Positions 50,334 to 59,410 of a stretch of 64,000 nucleotides of DNA are shown in pieces. The notes beneath the pieces were generated by a model that had not been told where the DNA came from, ran no database searches, and was given only the letters and a program-made list of their open reading frames with translations. This DNA comes from Bacillota bacterium. GTDB taxonomy: Bacteria; Bacillota; Clostridia; Christensenellales; SZUA-584. Positions within the stretch are counted from its first letter, which is position 1. Each line of letters begins with the position of its first letter. The stretch spans positions 1 through 64,000 of the forward strand of contig JAEYPO010000030.1 in the NCBI GenBank assembly GCA_023410595.1, read 5' to 3'. The translations under genes were made by a program, and so were the position numbers.

Positions 50334-52674
50334 GGCTTTGCGGCGCATCTTCATGCAGGATAAAGAACAACTGAACATCCCCCGCAGCGTACAGCAGACC
50401 ATCCCTATCAGGCGGATATGGCCGGACGGTATCTGGATGGTGGGCAATAAGTATTCCAAGTGCTGGCGGTTTTCCGATATCAACTATGCCATCGCGAGCA
50501 AGGACGACAAGACATCCATGTTTCTGGACTACTCCGAACTTCTTAACGCGCTGGACAGCAACGCCACCACGAAAATCACTATCTGCAATCGGCAGCTTAA
50601 CAAGCAGGCTTTCGAGAGCTCCATTCTGCTGCCCATGCAGGGAAACCAGTTCGACGGCTACCGCCGCGAGTACAACGAGATGCTTTTAAGTAAGGTGACG
50701 GACGTAAGCAACAGCATCGTGCAGGAACGCTATATCACCGTGTCCACCGTAGTCAAGGATATCGACGAGGCTCGCAGCTACTTCAACCGTGTGGGCGCTG
50801 ACCTATCCTCGCACCTTGCGCAACTTTCCTCTATCTGCGAAGAACTGGATTCGGTGGAACGGTTGCGTATCTTCCACGACTTTTACAGAACGGGCGAAGA
50901 AGCGAATTACCATATCGACCTGAAGGACATGATGCGGCGTGGAAACAGCTTTCGCGATTACATCTGCCCGGACACCTTCAGCTTTGAAAAAGACCATTTC
51001 ATAATGGGTGGTAAATATGGGCGGGTGCTGTTCCTCAAAGACTACGCATCCTATATTAAGGACAGCCTGGTATCCGAACTTTGCGAGTTGAACCGCAACC
51101 TATTCTTCTCTCTGGATATAATACCGATCCCCACCGACGAGGCGGTGCGCGAGGTGGAAAACAAGCTGCTGGGCATCGAGACCAACATCACCAACTGGCA
51201 GCGTAAGCAAAACCAGAACAACAACTTCTCGGCGGTCATCCCCTACGACATGGAGCAGCAGCGCAAAGAGGCCAAGGAGTTTCTGGACGACCTCACCACC
51301 CGCGACCAGCGCATGATGTTCGGGTTGGCGACCATCGTGCATACCGCCGACAGCAAGGAGCAACTCGACCGTGATACTGAGGCGCTGCTGTCCGTGGCGC
51401 GAAAGCACCTGTGCCAGCTTGCCGTTTTGAAATACCAGCAGTTGGACGGGTTGAATACCGCGCTGCCCTATGGCCTCAGAAGGATAAACGCCATCCGAAC
51501 GCTTACAACCGAGAGTATGGCAGTGCTCATGCCGTTCCGCGCCCATGAGATCATGGATATCGGCGGGACATACTGCGGCATGAATGTCATAAGCCATAAC
51601 CTGATCATCGCCAATCGGAAACTACTGATCAACGGCAACGGTTTTATCCTGGGTGTATCGGGCAGCGGTAAGAGCTTTTTCGCCAAGCGTGAGATCATCT
51701 TCCTGCTGCTCGGCACAAACGACGACATTATCATTGGCGATCCTCAAAATGAATACACTTCGCTGGTCTACGCTCTCGGCGGCGCGGTGGTCAATCTCTC
51801 GCCCGCGTCGCCTAATCATATCAACGCGCTTGATCTGGCGCTTGGATACGGCGACAGTGAAAACCCGCTGATCGCCAAGAGCGAATTTGTGCTCTCATTC
51901 TTTGAACAGATTATGGGCGGTACAGGTAAACTACGCGCCGTGGATAAGTCCATAATCGACCGCTGCCTGACGAATGTTTACCGCGAATACTTCGATAGTA
52001 ATTACACCATCCAGCCGCCGACTCTGGTCGATCTCCACGCAGAGCTGAAGCGGCAGAAGGAGCCTCAGGCCAAGGAACTGGCGCTTGCGTTGGAGATGGT
52101 ATCGCAGGGCAACCTCAACATGTTCGCCCACCAGACCAACGTGGATGTACATAACCGGTTGATCGCCTACGGTATACGAGATCTTGGCAAGCAGCTCCGC
52201 ATGCCAGGTATGCTCGTGATGACCGACGCCATCCGCAACCGCGTGGCGCAGAACCGTGAGCGCGGCGTCCGCACGCACATCTTCTTAGATGAGATGCACA
52301 TCTTCTTCTCCAACGAACTATCCTCCGTGTTCTTCGCGGAATCATGGAAGCAGTTTCGCAAGGACGGCGCTCTGGCGACCGGCATCACGCAGAATGTGGA
52401 GGATTGCCTGAAATCCCTGACCGCTCGCACCATGTTGGCCAACTCCGAATACCTTGTGATGCTCAATCAGGCTCCAACCGACCGCATAGAGCTGGCGAAA
52501 CTGCTGCACATAAGCGATAACCAGCTCTCCTACATCACCAACGTGGGCTTCGGCAAGGGGCTTTTGAAGTGCGGCAACAGCGTCGTGCCATTCGTGGATA
52601 ACTTTCCGAAACACACGAAGCTGTACGGACTGATGAGCACCAAGCCGGGCGAAATACAGGAAATATTAGGGTAG
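50326..52674 (+). CDS. virB4: VirB4-type T4SS ATPase
   Basis: Motor ATPase of the conjugation channel, 782 residues. ATG 50326 follows AGGGAGG; the frame is open for seven codons upstream. The N-terminal domain (about 1-400) is followed by the motor with Walker A LGVSGSGKSFFAK near 442-453, DPQNEYTSLVYALGGAVVNL, and Walker B HIFLDEMHIFF near 650-660, then LATGITQNVEDCL and the C-terminal YITNVGFGKGLLK. A terminator hairpin follows at 52680, then an AT-rich insertion before the next backbone gene. Confidence 0.93.
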   Translation: MIKALRRIFMQDKEQLNIPRSVQQTIPIRRIWPDGIWMVGNKYSKCWRFSDINYAIASKDDKTSMFLDYSELLNALDSNATTKITICNRQLNKQAFESSILLPMQGNQFDGYRREYNEMLLSKVTDVSNSIVQERYITVSTVVKDIDEARSYFNRVGADLSSHLAQLSSICEELDSVERLRIFHDFYRTGEEANYHIDLKDMMRRGNSFRDYICPDTFSFEKDHFIMGGKYGRVLFLKDYASYIKDSLVSELCELNRNLFFSLDIIPIPTDEAVREVENKLLGIETNITNWQRKQNQNNNFSAVIPYDMEQQRKEAKEFLDDLTTRDQRMMFGLATIVHTADSKEQLDRDTEALLSVARKHLCQLAVLKYQQLDGLNTALPYGLRRINAIRTLTTESMAVLMPFRAHEIMDIGGTYCGMNVISHNLIIANRKLLINGNGFILGVSGSGKSFFAKREIIFLLLGTNDDIIIGDPQNEYTSLVYALGGAVVNLSPASPNHINALDLALGYGDSENPLIAKSEFVLSFFEQIMGGTGKLRAVDKSIIDRCLTNVYREYFDSNYTIQPPTLVDLHAELKRQKEPQAKELALALEMVSQGNLNMFAHQTNVDVHNRLIAYGIRDLGKQLRMPGMLVMTDAIRNRVAQNRERGVRTHIFLDEMHIFFSNELSSVFFAESWKQFRKDGALATGITQNVEDCLKSLTARTMLANSEYLVMLNQAPTDRIELAKLLHISDNQLSYITNVGFGKGLLKCGNSVVPFVDNFPKHTKLYGLMSTKPGEIQEILG

Positions 52675-52679
52675 CATCT

Positions 52680-52728
52680 TTGAGCGTATCATCTTTCAAT
52701 CTGTATGAGGATGGTACGCTCAATAATT
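52680..52728 (+). terminator. Terminator after virB4
   Basis: TTGAGCGTATCATC (52680-52693) pairs with GGATGGTACGCTCAA (52709-52723) apart from one mismatch and an extra base, then an AT-rich stretch. It marks the left edge of the AT-rich cargo gene. Confidence 0.6.
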
Positions 52729-52785
52729 TTATATAATTATAGATAATCATCATTGGTATAAAAATAAAACTATTCATTGATTACA

Positions 52786-52814
52786 TTTACATCAGATTTA
52801 TGCAATGATATACT
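52786..52814 (+). promoter_or_regulatory. Promoter of the GHKL-nuclease gene
   Basis: -35 TTTACA (52786-52791), a 17-base spacer, then TATACT (52809-52814), giving a start about 35-40 bases before the ATG at 52854. The cargo gene therefore seems to carry its own promoter. Confidence 0.55.
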
Positions 52815-52853
52815 GATTGTATTAATTTTACTTAATATGTTTGAGGTATTAAT

Positions 52854-54692
52854 ATGCCAAAAGTTAATGTTAATGAAGGTTATGAACTTTATCAAATAAT
52901 CACTGATTTTGGAGATCCTTTGGAGATATTTAGAGAAGGAATTCAGAATTCATTTGATGAATTCGCAGATATGATTTTGGTTCACGTATATGAAAGACCC
53001 TTTTTAGGAGGGAATGAGTTAAGGATTGATATAATTGATAATGGAAATGGCTTAAAAAGAGAAAATATCTCAAACTTTTTTGACTTGGCAAACTCTAGTA
53101 AGGTAGATGAAGAGTATGTTCCAATAGGGGGAAAACATGGTTATAAAGGACATGGTTCTAAAGTTTTTTTTAATGCCCAGGAAGTTCAGATTTGTTCAAA
53201 AACCCGAGATGGTGATTATTGGGCCGCAAATTTAAAAAATCCTATTGAGCAAATCTCAAAAAAGAGCAATAATCTTGAATATTCTGAAATATTACGACCA
53301 AGTGATATTGATATTGAACTACCATCCTCTTGGGCTTCTGGTTTTATGGTCAGGATTATTGCACCTAGACATTTCGCAACACAACAGACCAGATCAAAGC
53401 TTAGCCATATTTTCCTTCGAGATTACTGTAAATGGTATACAATTATCGGTTCAATTGAAACTTTATATAATAATAATTTGCGAAATCGCAATGTGAGATT
53501 ATATTTATGTGGCTTAAATATGGACAGTTTCAAGTCAAAATATACTGGTATTACTGAAGTTGACCCAGTACCTACTTTTGAAGATTGTCCTTTTGGTTTA
53601 GCAGAAGAGATCAAGCTTGGGCATTACTTTCCACCACAGCGATCCACGGATACTGCTATGGACAAATATTCCAGATCAATTGGAAGTACAAAAGCTTCAT
53701 ATATGTATTATAGTAAAATGGCATATAATGATATTGTTTCTGTTAGTGGTTTAACAATTAGAGTGGTTATTAGCTTGGAAGGTTACGAGACTAAGCGAAG
53801 ATATGATTTACTATTATCCAAGCAAGGACGACTTGCAGATTTAAGTATTGATCATACCGATGGAGCACGCTATGGTCTATGGGCTTGTAAAGGTGGTGTT
53901 CCAGTTGAAAAAATCGATGATTGGATTGAGGGCGGACGTGGTATTGGCACATATACATTTATGCAAGGATTCGTTGATTGTGGTGATTTTCAATTGACGG
54001 CAAATAGAGGCTCTATAAGGAATACAAATATTGAAAAGCTTGATATAATCAAACAAGAAGTAAATAAAATCTTTAATAGTAAAAAAGTTGAGGATGCACT
54101 TCAAGAGCGAAGGGATTGGGAAGCAATTGAAAAAGTAATATCATCTGTTAAAGAAGACGAGAAAAATCTAAAAATTCGTTATAGTACCGGAAAAAACAAA
54201 AGGCTAATAACATTACCTGATGGAACTACTTTGTTCGAACCAGCGAAAACAAAAAGTGGTTATTCAGAATCCGAAACCTTTGTAGTATTGTTAACTCTAA
54301 TGGAGCATTACCCAGATTTATTTACATTTAAAATTCTTGATTACAACACCACAAAAGGAATTGATTTTGTAGTTGATTATCTTGGAACACCAAAATATAT
54401 TGAGCTTAAAGGGTCTTTGACCAAAAAGATAAATCACCCATTTAAGCTCGTTTATAAATTTATATGTTACGAGATAGACGTTAATAAAAATGAAATTATT
54501 GAGGATATCGACACTGTTAAAGCGACATTAAGAGTAAATCAATCTGATGATTTTATATCCCCTAATTTTGAATTTAATAAAATTAAATATACCAGTTATG
54601 TATTGCAACCTGAAACAGCACGTGCGGAAAGCATGGAGATAATTCAACTAAAAACCATTTTAACCGAGATTCTTAAAGCTACAATCAGATAA
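52854..54692 (+). CDS. GHKL (Hsp90-like) ATPase fused to a PD-(D/E)xK-type nuclease domain
   Basis: 612 residues, AT-rich, single gene with its own promoter. N-terminal GHKL ATPase: N-box FREGIQNSFDEFAD near 27-40, DIIDNGNGLKREN near 57-69 (D-x-G-x-G), and KHGYKGHGSKVFFNAQ near 98-113 (G-x-x-G-x-G lid). A middle transducer-like region runs to about 400. The C-terminal part has KGIDFVVDYLGTPKYIELKG: Asp504, then Glu517-x-Lys519, a PD-(D/E)xK nuclease pattern. The plan recalls MORC-like or NOV/sacsin-like bacterial ATPases with a DUF3883-like tail. Not a named defence system that I recognise; inferred to be an ATP-gated nuclease. Confidence 0.6.
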   Translation: MPKVNVNEGYELYQIITDFGDPLEIFREGIQNSFDEFADMILVHVYERPFLGGNELRIDIIDNGNGLKRENISNFFDLANSSKVDEEYVPIGGKHGYKGHGSKVFFNAQEVQICSKTRDGDYWAANLKNPIEQISKKSNNLEYSEILRPSDIDIELPSSWASGFMVRIIAPRHFATQQTRSKLSHIFLRDYCKWYTIIGSIETLYNNNLRNRNVRLYLCGLNMDSFKSKYTGITEVDPVPTFEDCPFGLAEEIKLGHYFPPQRSTDTAMDKYSRSIGSTKASYMYYSKMAYNDIVSVSGLTIRVVISLEGYETKRRYDLLLSKQGRLADLSIDHTDGARYGLWACKGGVPVEKIDDWIEGGRGIGTYTFMQGFVDCGDFQLTANRGSIRNTNIEKLDIIKQEVNKIFNSKKVEDALQERRDWEAIEKVISSVKEDEKNLKIRYSTGKNKRLITLPDGTTLFEPAKTKSGYSESETFVVLLTLMEHYPDLFTFKILDYNTTKGIDFVVDYLGTPKYIELKGSLTKKINHPFKLVYKFICYEIDVNKNEIIEDIDTVKATLRVNQSDDFISPNFEFNKIKYTSYVLQPETARAESMEIIQLKTILTEILKATIR

Positions 54693-54714
54693 TAAACTAG
54701 GTATATTAATACTT

Positions 54715-54741
54715 GCAACTGCTTTTGCAGCTGCTTTTTTT
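54715..54741 (+). terminator. Terminator before the NlpC/P60 gene
   Basis: GCAACTGC (54715-54722) pairs with GCAGCTGC (54727-54734) with one mismatch, loop TTTT, then seven T. It lies immediately before the GGAG of the next gene. Confidence 0.65.
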
Positions 54742-54756
54742 ATGGAGAAATAACCT

Positions 54757-56508
54757 ATGAAAAATATCAAAACCAGGCCAACAAAAAAAGCGCCTCGTGA
54801 GCTTTCCCCATCAGCGAAAATACCCAAAGAGCTTTTACGCAAGTTCAGTACACAAACACAGAAAACTGCAGAACGTCAGCTGCCGCAGGCCGAATCACCG
54901 GAGCAATACGCTGAAAACTGTATTGAGCATACAGCTAATAATGTCACGAATCGTGCGGGACAAGGGGCGTATAAGCGAGGTAAACAGCTTATTCAGAAAA
55001 CGCGGAAAGCATATAAACAGAGGGGGACGGAAAACCGTTCCTCTTTTTCGTCCGAAGACAATGCTTATCATGCCGGAAAAGAACGTACGCAACAAAACGC
55101 TAAGAACGTACGTCGGGCATCCCAAAATGCACGCTATAATGAGCAAGCTCATACCGTCAAATCCGTCTCAAAAGGTACGGTAAAAAATGCACAGAATACT
55201 ATTAAGACGACACGGCATACCGTTAAAGCCTCCCAAAATACCATTAAGGCTGCTGAACAAACGGCTAAGGCCGCGCAGAAAACAGCGCAGGCGGCGGCTA
55301 AAACGTCGCAAAAAGCGTTACAGGCGGCAAAGGCAACGGCTAAAGCAGCCGCAAAAACAGCCAAAGCTGCTATAAAAGCAATTCAGGCAGCGGTTAAGGC
55401 TATTATCGCAGCTGTCAAGGCTCTTATTACCGAAATCGCGGCAGGCGGATGGATCGTAGCCGTTATCATCCTTGTCGTGGCTATCATTGCCCTCATCCTC
55501 GGCTCGGCGTTCGGTATTTTCTTTTCGGATGAGGCGGGCGATGGCATTCCGATCAGCCAGGCCGTTACCGAAATCAACACAGAATTCCAGACAAGGATAG
55601 ATGATAAAATCAGTGAGCTATCCGCAGGTGGTTCATATGATGAGGTAAAAATCGTCTACGAAGGTGACGTGGACGGCGACAGCGCAACCGTCAACAACTG
55701 GACTGATGTGCTGACCGTGTTTGCAGTAAGGTGCATGGGTGAAAACGTGGAGGTTATCGACATTACGCCGGAAAAAGTTGATGAACTGAAAAATGTATTC
55801 AATGAAATGAATGAAATATCCACCCGCACTAAAACCAAAACCGAAGAAACCGCGGCTGAGGGCGATGAAAGCGAAGAAGAAACAGTCACCCATACCACGC
55901 TCATCATTTATGTCAAGGTCAACAGCCTTACCTATGGGGAAGGCGTTACGGCATACGGCTTTACCTCCGAGCAGATTGAAATTGCGGATGAAATGATGTC
56001 CCCCGATTACTATTCCCTGTATGCGGGGCTTCTTGGCGTCGATCTATTGGGCGGTGCGGATTTGACAGAGATCATATCCAACCTGCCGGCGGGTACTGAA
56101 GGCGCAGAGGTTGTGAAGGTTGCGTTGACGAAGCTGGGCTCACCTTACGTTATGGGCGCAAAAGGCGACCGGAGATTTGATTGCTCAGGGCTGGCGTATT
56201 GGGCGATCAATCAGGTTGACCCTGTGCTCGGCTCTAGAATGTATACCAATGCGGCGGGACAGGCAAAATGGTGCATTGAGAATGGCAAAGCCGTAGGCCG
56301 GAGCGAGCTTCAGCCGGGAGACTTGATCTTCTGGCAAAACCTTAATTGTCCGGGCTGTGGCAGATGGAACGAAGTGCATCACGTCGGTATTTATGTCGGA
56401 GATGGTAAAGCTGTTGAAGCCAGCAGCAGCAAAGGGCGCGTTGTCGTGCGCGATTTATGGTCAAGCTCCAGCTATCCGCTCTATGCTTTCGCGCGCCCGT
56501 ATGTGTAA
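54757..56508 (+). CDS. NlpC/P60 peptidoglycan hydrolase of the T4SS
   Basis: VirB1-like wall hydrolase that opens peptidoglycan for the conjugation channel. 583 residues. The N-terminal 210 residues are cytoplasmic, very basic and Ala/Lys-rich with imperfect heptad-like repeats (AQKTAQAAAKTSQKALQAAK), probably a long coiled coil. A membrane helix follows (GGWIVAVIILVVAIIALILG, about 227-247), then an extracellular domain and the C40 peptidase: FDCSGLAYW with Cys476, and VHHVGIYVGDG with His542. Start ATG 54757; the ribosome site is weak (GGAG). Last clear backbone gene before the van cluster. Confidence 0.85.
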   Translation: MKNIKTRPTKKAPRELSPSAKIPKELLRKFSTQTQKTAERQLPQAESPEQYAENCIEHTANNVTNRAGQGAYKRGKQLIQKTRKAYKQRGTENRSSFSSEDNAYHAGKERTQQNAKNVRRASQNARYNEQAHTVKSVSKGTVKNAQNTIKTTRHTVKASQNTIKAAEQTAKAAQKTAQAAAKTSQKALQAAKATAKAAAKTAKAAIKAIQAAVKAIIAAVKALITEIAAGGWIVAVIILVVAIIALILGSAFGIFFSDEAGDGIPISQAVTEINTEFQTRIDDKISELSAGGSYDEVKIVYEGDVDGDSATVNNWTDVLTVFAVRCMGENVEVIDITPEKVDELKNVFNEMNEISTRTKTKTEETAAEGDESEEETVTHTTLIIYVKVNSLTYGEGVTAYGFTSEQIEIADEMMSPDYYSLYAGLLGVDLLGGADLTEIISNLPAGTEGAEVVKVALTKLGSPYVMGAKGDRRFDCSGLAYWAINQVDPVLGSRMYTNAAGQAKWCIENGKAVGRSELQPGDLIFWQNLNCPGCGRWNEVHHVGIYVGDGKAVEASSSKGRVVVRDLWSSSSYPLYAFARPYV

Positions 56509-56512
56509 ACCA

Positions 56513-56704
56513 CTATGAAGTTTTACTTCTTCGCCTGTTTGCTTCAATAATTCCTTTTGAAGTTGCTTTTATAATGATAAGGTCGTTATCATTAAGCTCA
56601 TTTAACAGCTCTTCAAGCTTTCGTCGCTCCGTACTATTTTTGATAATGGCGGCAGGAAAGAAAAAGTGATAAACCAAGATGTTAAACAGGGTGATGCCCG
56701 TTGT
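56513..56704 (-). pseudogene. C-terminal remnant of an HTH regulator
   Basis: Minus-strand frame of 63 codons from just inside a stop (56705-56707) to TAG at 56513-56515. It reads GITLFNILVYHFFFPAAIIK then STERRKLEELLNELNDNDL and KATSKGIIEANRR. This matches the C-terminal half of ICE-type XRE regulators (...FFFP...STERR-LxxLLxxLxDxDLxIxxATAKGIIEA). No start codon or HTH part precedes it. A decayed relative of the intact regulator at 56802. Confidence 0.55.
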
Positions 56705-56801
56705 TTAAAAAAAGGTCACATGGTTTTAAATAAGCACTTACGAAATGAAAAACAAGATTCCTAAAACAGTGAAAAAAACCGGACACTTATTCGTCCTCCA
56801 C

Positions 56802-57143
56802 TTAGTTGATCTTTATCGCTCCGTCTATGGCCCCCTCGATGATCGGTAAAAAATGTTCGGGACATAGGCTCAATTTGTGATTTGTCCGCTTGCGCTGTTC
56901 GCTTCCTTCGTCCTCTGCATCGGGAAAGAAATAGCGTTCTATGGGGAGCTTACATATCTTCACCAGCTCATATAGAATTGGTATACTGGGTAAATTTCCG
57001 CTGTTCTCGATATTTGCAAGATAACGAGGGTCAATGTTTACTTTCCCGGCCAAGTCTTTCCGAGAAAGGCCCAAAGCTTTTCTCGCTTCTTTTATGTCAT
57101 TGCCGAGTGTTTTAAAACTGGGACAATCTTTTGCTTTTGGCAT
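56802..57143 (-). CDS. XRE-family transcriptional regulator
   Basis: 113 residues on the minus strand, ATG 57143 preceded by AAGGTGA. HTH: LGNDIKEARKALGLSRKDLA, GKVNIDPRYLANIENSGNLP, followed by the ICE-typical extension ILYELVKICKLPIERYFFPD and a C-terminal SLCPEHFLPIIEGAIDGAIK. It lies at the junction between the transfer region and the van cluster, transcribed away from vanR. Probably represses transfer or excision genes. No operator was identified. Confidence 0.8.
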   Translation of the reverse strand: MPKAKDCPSFKTLGNDIKEARKALGLSRKDLAGKVNIDPRYLANIENSGNLPSIPILYELVKICKLPIERYFFPDAEDEGSEQRKRTNHKLSLCPEHFLPIIEGAIDGAIKIN

Positions 57144-57420
57144 ATCTCATTTCACCTTGTTACATTCTATAATTCATATGATGCGCTGGATATGATTTGA
57201 TATGCATTTTTAGTACATCAAGTAGTTCATCCCGTACACTTGCTTTCTTTTGGATGACGAAATATTATAATTAATATAAAGCCTTAGCCGGAGGATATGC
57301 GAAAAAAACAGGCGTCTTATGAAAACCTTAATAATTTATCATGGAAATAATCTTAAATAATTTCATCTGATTTGATAGAATTATAATTATCGAAACTTCG
57401 TAGAGAGGAGTTCGGATCGT
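57144..57420. other. Divergent intergenic region upstream of vanR
   Basis: AT-rich gap between the minus-strand XRE gene and vanR. A TATAAT (57382-57387) precedes vanR by about 35 bases without a consensus -35, compatible with an activator-dependent promoter. AGAGAGGAG near 57402 is the vanR ribosome site. Nothing else is recognisable. Confidence 0.4.
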
Positions 57421-58122
57421 ATGGGCGATAAAATACTCGTTGTGGATGATGAACGCGAAATTGCAGATCTTGTGGAAGTTTATCTGCAAAATGAAAACTA
57501 TACCGTTTTTAAGTTTTATTCTGGCAAAGACGCTCTTGCATGTATAGAAACAACGGAACTTGACCTTGCCATACTGGATGTTATGCTACCGGATTTGAAC
57601 GGTTTTACTCTCAGCCAGAAGATACGGGAACGTTTTACCTACCCCATTATTATGCTGACAGCCAAAGATGAAGAAACCGACAAGATTACTGGGCTGACTT
57701 TGGGAGCAGACGACTATGTTACAAAGCCTTTTCGTCCTCTTGAAATGGTGGCAAGGGTAAAAGCTCAACTGCGCAGATACAAAAAATACAATACTGCGCA
57801 GGTTGATGTTGCCCCTGAACCTGTTATTGTTTATTCCGACCTGGTGATGAATGAGAAAACCCATGAATGCTTTATGAACGAAAAACCACTTATGCTTACC
57901 CCTACCGAGTTTTCCATACTCCGCATCCTTCTGGAGAAAAAAGGCGAAGTAGTTAGCTCAGAAGAATTGTTTCATGAAATTTGGAAGGACGAATGCTTTA
58001 ACAAAAACAATAATACGATTACCGTTCATATCCGCCATTTACGCGAGAAAATGAATGACACGGTAGAAAACCCGAAGTACATCAAAACGGTATGGGGAGT
58101 TGGATATAAAATTGAAAAATAA
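57421..58122 (+). CDS. vanR: VanR response regulator of glycopeptide resistance
   Basis: OmpR-family regulator phosphorylated by VanS that turns on the van operon. 233 residues. Receiver domain with DD at 9-10, phospho-acceptor Asp53 in AILDVMLPD, Thr/Lys switch residues in MLTAKDEE and VTKPFRPLE; C-terminal winged helix ending HIRHLREKMNDTVENPKYIK and TVWGVGYKIEK. The sequence is close to VanR of VanA/VanF-type clusters (for example NENYTVFKFYSGK and ARVKAQLRRYKK) rather than VanR-B. Overlaps vanS by 23 bases, as in vanA clusters. Confidence 0.93.
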   Translation: MGDKILVVDDEREIADLVEVYLQNENYTVFKFYSGKDALACIETTELDLAILDVMLPDLNGFTLSQKIRERFTYPIIMLTAKDEETDKITGLTLGADDYVTKPFRPLEMVARVKAQLRRYKKYNTAQVDVAPEPVIVYSDLVMNEKTHECFMNEKPLMLTPTEFSILRILLEKKGEVVSSEELFHEIWKDECFNKNNNTITVHIRHLREKMNDTVENPKYIKTVWGVGYKIEK

Positions 58123-59254
58123 AGCGTTAAGGGGAAAAGAATATAGTAAGCTGATCCGAAGATTATTCTATCAGACAATTGCAATACTGGGGGCCGCCGT
58201 CGTTCTCGTAATCGTGCTGCGTGCTGTATTAAGAGGGAAATTCGCAAACTTTCTGGTTTCGCTCATTGGAATCCTATGGCATACTGATCGGGAGTCCTCA
58301 GGCTTAATATACATGCAATATATCAGAAACAATATAGACATTATCATTGTGATTACAATGATTGTATTTTTCTTTATTTTGTTACGGCTGTCATTTTCCT
58401 GGTTTACAAAATATTTTGATCAGATTGTTACCGGCGTAGACAAGTTAGCGGAGGAAGCCGATGAGACAATTGTAATGAGCCCCGAGCTTAAATTCATGGA
58501 AACAAAATTGAATGAAGTAAAGGACAAACTAAAAAAACGAACGGAAAAAGCGCAGACGGAGGAACAGCGAAAAAACGATCTTGTCGTTTATCTTGCACAC
58601 GATATAAAGACCCCTCTTACTTCAGTAATTGGATATTTAAGCTTGCTTAACGAGGCCCCGGATATGCCAACGGAGCAGAAAGCGAAATATGTTGGGATAG
58701 CACTTGAAAAGGCCTACCGCCTTGAAAAGCTCATCAGCGAGTTCTTCGAGATCACACGCTATAACCTTCAGTATGTGCCGCTTAACAAGGAAAACATTAA
58801 CCTCTGCTATATGATGGTGCAGATTGCTGATGAAATGTATCCGCAGCTCGCTGCGAGCGGGAAACAAATAGAAACCGATATCAAAGAAGATATAATCGTT
58901 TATGGGGATTCCGAAAAGCTGGCAAGGGTGTTCAACAATATCCTGAAAAACGCTATTGCGTATAGCATGGATGGCAGCACTATTTATATAACTGCGGAAG
59001 CAAAACCCGATAAAGTCGTTATTCGTTTCAAAAACCAAGGGACAATTCCCCAAAATCAACTGAGTTCAATATTTGAGAAGTTTTATAGACTGGATGCCGC
59101 CAGGTCAAGCGCAACAGGTGGAGCGGGGCTAGGGCTTGCCATTGCGAAGGATATCATTTCTTTACACGGGGGCATCATCAGAGCTGAGAGTGATATAGAA
59201 TGTACAACATTTACTGTGGAACTCCCGTTAATTTACATCGGTAAAACGTCTTAA
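58100..59254 (+). CDS. vanS: VanS sensor histidine kinase
   Basis: Membrane kinase that senses glycopeptide presence or its effect and phosphorylates VanR. 384 residues, the VanA-type length rather than the 447 of VanS-B. TTG 58100 gives the VanA-like start (MDIKLKNK). Two membrane helices at about 26-42 and 80-100 flank a short extracellular loop, then a HAMP-like linker, the H-box YLAHDIKTPLTSVIGYLSLL with His167, N-box ARVFNNILKNAIAYS, and GGAGLGLAIAKDI. The short sensor loop suggests VanA-like signal detection. Confidence 0.92.
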   Translation: MDIKLKNKALRGKEYSKLIRRLFYQTIAILGAAVVLVIVLRAVLRGKFANFLVSLIGILWHTDRESSGLIYMQYIRNNIDIIIVITMIVFFFILLRLSFSWFTKYFDQIVTGVDKLAEEADETIVMSPELKFMETKLNEVKDKLKKRTEKAQTEEQRKNDLVVYLAHDIKTPLTSVIGYLSLLNEAPDMPTEQKAKYVGIALEKAYRLEKLISEFFEITRYNLQYVPLNKENINLCYMMVQIADEMYPQLAASGKQIETDIKEDIIVYGDSEKLARVFNNILKNAIAYSMDGSTIYITAEAKPDKVVIRFKNQGTIPQNQLSSIFEKFYRLDAARSSATGGAGLGLAIAKDIISLHGGIIRAESDIECTTFTVELPLIYIGKTS

Positions 59255-59273
59255 TAAAAGATCTTCTTTAAAA

Positions 59274-59390
59274 TTAGTAAAATCTTATGGACACCTCAAT
59301 CTTTTCTTAGTGAAATAACAATTCCATATTAAATTATAGCCTGCCAAACTACGGTATGCTTATTATGCCAAGGATGAACAGGCTTTTTTG
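59274..59390 (+). promoter_or_regulatory. VanR-controlled promoter and leader terminator of vanY (copy 1)
   Basis: The stretch TTAGTAAAATCTTATG (59274-59289), then ACCTCAAT and CTTAGTGAAATAACAATT, looks like tandem activator sites, followed by an AT-rich start region. AGCCTG (59338-59343) can pair with CAGGCT (59379-59384) followed by six T, a leader hairpin ahead of AAAAGGAG and vanY. A near copy occurs at 60214-60330, exactly 940 bp on. Confidence 0.65.
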
Positions 59391-59410
59391 CGTTAAAAGG
59401 AGTATTTAGA

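Noticed and set aside
56457..56669. 70-codon plus-strand frame after the NlpC gene
   Set aside because: It overlaps the hydrolase C-terminus and opposes the better supported regulator remnant on the minus strand.
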